Below are positions 44,995 through 47,161 of a stretch of 47,161 nucleotides of DNA, in pieces; the stretch's first letter is position 1; every line of letters begins with the position of its first letter. A program made the translations under genes and the position numbers. The notes beneath the pieces were generated by a model. The model made no database searches. It had not been told where the DNA came from and saw nothing but the letters and a program-made list of their open reading frames with translations. Origin of the DNA: an uncultured Eubacterium sp. (lineage in GTDB: Bacteria; Bacillota; Clostridia; Lachnospirales; Lachnospiraceae); contig CAMUML010000036.1 of the NCBI GenBank assembly GCA_947089855.1, positions 1 through 47,161 on the forward strand. The letters run 5' to 3'.

Positions 44995-45020
44995 AAAAAG
45001 GGCAGCTTCCGCTGCCCTTG
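44995..45020 (-). terminator. Rho-independent terminator of the coat protein gene
   Basis: AAGGGCAGC and GCTGCCCTT with a four-base loop are followed on the minus strand by TTTTTG, 11 bp after the stop codon at 45031. Confidence 0.85.
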
Positions 45021-45030
45021 CTTCCCAAAA

Positions 45031-45489
45031 TTATGCCATTCCATTTACTGTCTTATATTTATACAGCATTTCAGCATGGTTTTGTTCCTCAATCTGTATA
45101 TCAGCCAGCAATTTACGCAAGCTTGGTTCAGAAAATTTAAATACATTGCTGTTGTATTCCGAAGAAACCATCTTTTCTGTCCCAATACAGTCCGTAGCAA
45201 GGAAACAGTCGGTCTTCTTATCTTCATTTTCTGTCATTGCGCTGTAAGTTGCTGGCGGATCGTACATTTTACCGCTTCTATCGTTGCAGTTGCAGGTTGG
45301 CACACTGCCGGAAAGTACTTTGCCGAGCGACTGGTAGTGTTCTTTTTCTTCTTTTTCCAAGCTGTTAAACAAGTCTTTTAATACCGTATCTTTTGCTTCG
45401 CTCCCATATCTTTGGTACTTTTCAATACAGCTTTGCTCCTGTGTCTGCAGATCTTGAATCGCGGTGGTTTCTTTTTCTGTTAAAATCAT
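45031..45489 (-). CDS. CotF-like ferritin-fold spore coat protein
   Basis: 152 residues, with two long helical pairs separated by a linker that holds CNCND. The pattern TEKETTAIQDLQTQEQSCIE, KYQRYGSEAKDTVLKDLFNS and the end IQIEEQNHAEMLYKYKTVNG resembles the coat F/ferritin-like family of spore-formers. The Glu/His metal residues of true ferritins (E..EE-H and EEQNH) are partly present. It is monocistronic. It supports a spore-forming host. Confidence 0.75.
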   Translation of the reverse strand: MILTEKETTAIQDLQTQEQSCIEKYQRYGSEAKDTVLKDLFNSLEKEEKEHYQSLGKVLSGSVPTCNCNDRSGKMYDPPATYSAMTENEDKKTDCFLATDCIGTEKMVSSEYNSNVFKFSEPSLRKLLADIQIEEQNHAEMLYKYKTVNGMA

Positions 45490-45733
45490 GATCCTGTACC
45501 TCTTTCTTAAATAGTTAACTGTTGAATACAGAATCTAGTATGGGAAAGTATGGGCTATTTTATACAGGTATATCTTATAAATTTTAGAACCCCGGAACCC
45601 TCTTATCCATCCAGCGCCACCTGCCATTTGTACCCGCAGGATTCCTTTTCATCCAGCTCCCGGTTTTTTCTTTTACCAGATGGCTTTCCGAAACGGCCTG
45701 TGCAATGCCCTCTGGCAAATTGGCAATAAAGCA

Positions 45734-46168
45734 TTATTGGTTTAAAACATTTCCGAACAGTATCTCCAACGTTTTGGGGTCTTTTTCCCCCTCAAAAAAC
45801 TTGTCTAACACCCTTTGAAATACTTCATATTCCGGTTTTGCCAATGCAAATAACGTCATGGAAGACTTCAGCTTCAGATTATCCGGCCAGCCCATCACAG
45901 CCGCCGCATCATTGGAATCCACCTCCAGTAACGCCGCTGCAATTTCCACTAGGTTATTTCTAAGCGTAGCATCTTCCATATACGCTTTTGCTTCTTCCAT
46001 GTCCCGTATCGCATAATACTTAGCTGTTTCACTATAACCAAGCCCTGCGATTTGAGGAAAAATAAACCACATCCAATGGCTCCGCTTCTGTCCAGACTTT
46101 ATTTCCCGCAAGGCTATTTGAAAATATGTCTGTTGTGCATCCCAAAACCGCCTTAAACCTTCCTCCAT
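45734..46168 (-). CDS. DUF1810 family protein
   Basis: 144 residues from the ATG at 46168 (MEEGLRRFWDAQQTYFQIAL). It has the family core SGQKRSHWMWFIFPQIAGLG, YAIRDMEEAKAYMED, DAAAVMGWPDNLKLKSSMTL and FALAKPEYEVFQRVLDKFF. The function is unknown. The frame is open upstream to 46303, but that part lies in a repeat element and is not family sequence. After the TAA at 45734 the same frame stays open for about 48 codons (GIAQAVSESHLVKEKTG and onward), with no good start; this may be a remnant of a downstream gene. Confidence 0.88.
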   Translation of the reverse strand: MEEGLRRFWDAQQTYFQIALREIKSGQKRSHWMWFIFPQIAGLGYSETAKYYAIRDMEEAKAYMEDATLRNNLVEIAAALLEVDSNDAAAVMGWPDNLKLKSSMTLFALAKPEYEVFQRVLDKFFEGEKDPKTLEILFGNVLNQ

Positions 46169-46185
46169 CTTCCATCCCTGCCTTC

Positions 46186-46277
46186 TATACTCGCAAAAAC
46201 TAAGATTTGCCAAATTTATCGCCCGTATATACCCGTGAACGCCAATGTATCTGGAAAACTTTTCCCCCGCGGGTATA
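46186..46277 (-). repeat. Copy D of the ~92-bp palindromic element, inverted and diverged
   Basis: Read on the minus strand it runs from TATACCCGCG to GCGAGTATA and contains TTTGGCAAATCTTAG, aligned with TTTGGCAAACTTTAG of copy A. It keeps the same length (92 bp) and terminal TATAC/GTATA, but many internal bases differ. It lies 17 bp upstream of the DUF1810 start codon. A further decayed fragment may lie at about 46360-46400. Confidence 0.6.
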
Positions 46278-46413
46278 GTACTCATCCAAAATTTAATCAA
46301 CATAGCCCGACCGGCTAAAAATTGTGATACCGCAATAGCGCAAACCAGGCTATGCAGAACTCTAAATTTTTGCCAGATCTATCGCCATAATAAAAGCTAT
46401 GGATTGATAAGCT

Positions 46414-46589
46414 TTAATACTTCTGAATAAAAAACCGGATTGTTTCCTGTAGATCTTCACTAAATTCATCAAGATCTTCAAAGCAGATTACGCCCTCTTT
46501 TCATCCAACTTCCAAAACTTTTCTGAAGGGCTGCCATCCCCGCTTAATAATTCTATGTTATCAAATTCATTAAAATCATTATAATGCAT
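46414..46589 (-). pseudogene. Small frameshifted gene of unknown function
   Basis: From the ATG at 46589 the minus strand reads MHYNDFNEFDNIELLSGDGS, then PSEKFWKLDEKRA and a stop. A shift near 46490 continues protein-like sequence, GVICFEDLDEFSEDLQETIR, then FFIQKY and a stop at 46414. The acidic composition is alike on both sides, suggesting one broken gene of about 58 codons. No family is recognised. Confidence 0.35.
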
Positions 46590-46627
46590 TAAATAATTTA
46601 ATAAATTTGTTTATCAATCAATGCAGT

Positions 46628-47161
46628 TTATACGAAAGCTGCATTTACTTTGAATGGATGTAACACCACACCCTCTATCCCATTCGCATATGCTGCTGGG
46701 AATACTTTTTTTAATATCTGATAAGAAGCGTTGATGTCAGCGTTTATCTGTGTACCATGATTACTGTAAAATAATCCTCTATGTACACGCCGCCTCTTAT
46801 TGTAATTTTTTTTCACTGGTTCTTCCTTATCCAAAAAACTTGTTCCAGATGTATAGGATTCTTCGGTTAAAACAACATGGATTCCTGCTTCCTGTGCTTT
46901 ATACTGTATCATTTCTATCAAACGCTGTGTTGGGATTCCAGCAAAACTTTGGTTCACATTCCTGCCTAACCCTGCTTCCCTTTTCCAGTCCTTGTTATAT
47001 CCAATCACAATCGTATGGATATCCCTGTCCACACAGTCCTTTACAATCTTCCGGCCTGCCTTGTGCATATAGTCATCCATTTTCCGGTTCCTTTTTGCAG
47101 CCATCCGCGCCATCCGCTTTGTAAAATCCATGCCGTTCATCCGTTTTGCTGTCTCCCTGTA
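46628..47161 (-). CDS. TnpB/IS605 OrfB-like protein, 3' part (cut by window edge)
   Basis: The last 177 codons are in the window; the frame is open to the edge and the gene continues beyond. Visible parts are the basic helical stretch MARMAAKRNRKMDDYMHKAG, the GRNVNQSFAGIPTQRLIEMI segment, RuvC-II Glu in IHVVLTEESYTSG, and RuvC-III Asp in INADINASYQILKK. The usual four-cysteine zinc finger between these is absent and replaced by SFLDKEEPVKKNYNKRRRVH and RGLFYSNHGT, as in a known cysteine-less subgroup of OrfB proteins. RuvC-I lies outside the window. A hairpin (ATGCAG/CTGCAT, 46621-46644) spans the stop codon. No tnpA is seen. Confidence 0.8.
   Translation of the reverse strand, partial: YRETAKRMNGMDFTKRMARMAAKRNRKMDDYMHKAGRKIVKDCVDRDIHTIVIGYNKDWKREAGLGRNVNQSFAGIPTQRLIEMIQYKAQEAGIHVVLTEESYTSGTSFLDKEEPVKKNYNKRRRVHRGLFYSNHGTQINADINASYQILKKVFPAAYANGIEGVVLHPFKVNAAFV

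Overview
The window looks like a chromosomal segment of a low-to-medium GC, Gram-positive, endospore-forming anaerobe of the Clostridia, most likely Lachnospiraceae. This is inferred from gene content: the SCIFF peptide and its radical SAM maturase beside a fused secDF, a TIGR04086-type membrane protein, class III fructose-1,6-bisphosphatase, a CotF-like coat protein, BspA-like leucine-rich-repeat surface proteins, CheC, and indolepyruvate:ferredoxin oxidoreductase with phenylacetate-CoA ligases. No rRNA or tRNA gene was recognised.

Layout. (1) 1-3130 is a decayed mobile or phage-like edge: an XRE remnant, hicAB with an operator, a small RHH protein that may start at ATT, a frameshifted AntA/Rha-type antirepressor, a small helical protein and an XRE regulator. 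(2) 3251-10670 is a minus-strand housekeeping cluster transcribed as TIGR04086 gene, scfA (found here as a 48-codon gene), scfB, secDF, glyA, serS. (3) 10834-13298 holds a HAD-remnant/GNAT protein, a cyclophilin and CheC. (4) 13352-18311 is a surface-protein operon on the minus strand: an Ala-rich hypothetical, two LRR/InlB-repeat proteins and a 41-residue membrane peptide. (5) 18471-24881 holds a polar amino acid ABC transporter, a hybrid sensor kinase and a transglutaminase-like lipoprotein. (6) 25011-29775 has secA and a PilZ protein, separated by 1.55 kb that carries a strong divergent promoter and a tandem array of about 62-bp repeats. (7) 29856-38135 is an aryl-acid/aromatic amino acid operon (paaK, iorA, iorB, paaK, ACT, amidohydrolase, sodium symporter) behind a highly structured leader. 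(8) 38179-47161 holds a YgjP-like peptidase, a Dabb protein, a serine recombinase, a chemoreceptor, fbp with a response regulator, a coat protein, a DUF1810 protein and the 3' part of a tnpB-like gene.

The most unusual part is 27848-29136. A near-consensus promoter preceded by T/A tracts fires away from secA into about 1.25 kb with no convincing protein gene. It contains seven units at 60-64 bp spacing, with diverged copies on both sides, and ends at a perfect-stem hairpin. Each unit resembles a ribosome-binding site followed by ATG and, in five of seven, a stop after exactly five codons. I do not recognise it as a known RNA family. Second in interest is a dispersed family of about 92-bp imperfect palindromes (four copies: 9605, 9744, 12476, 46186). 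Third is the folded leader before the paaK-ior operon.
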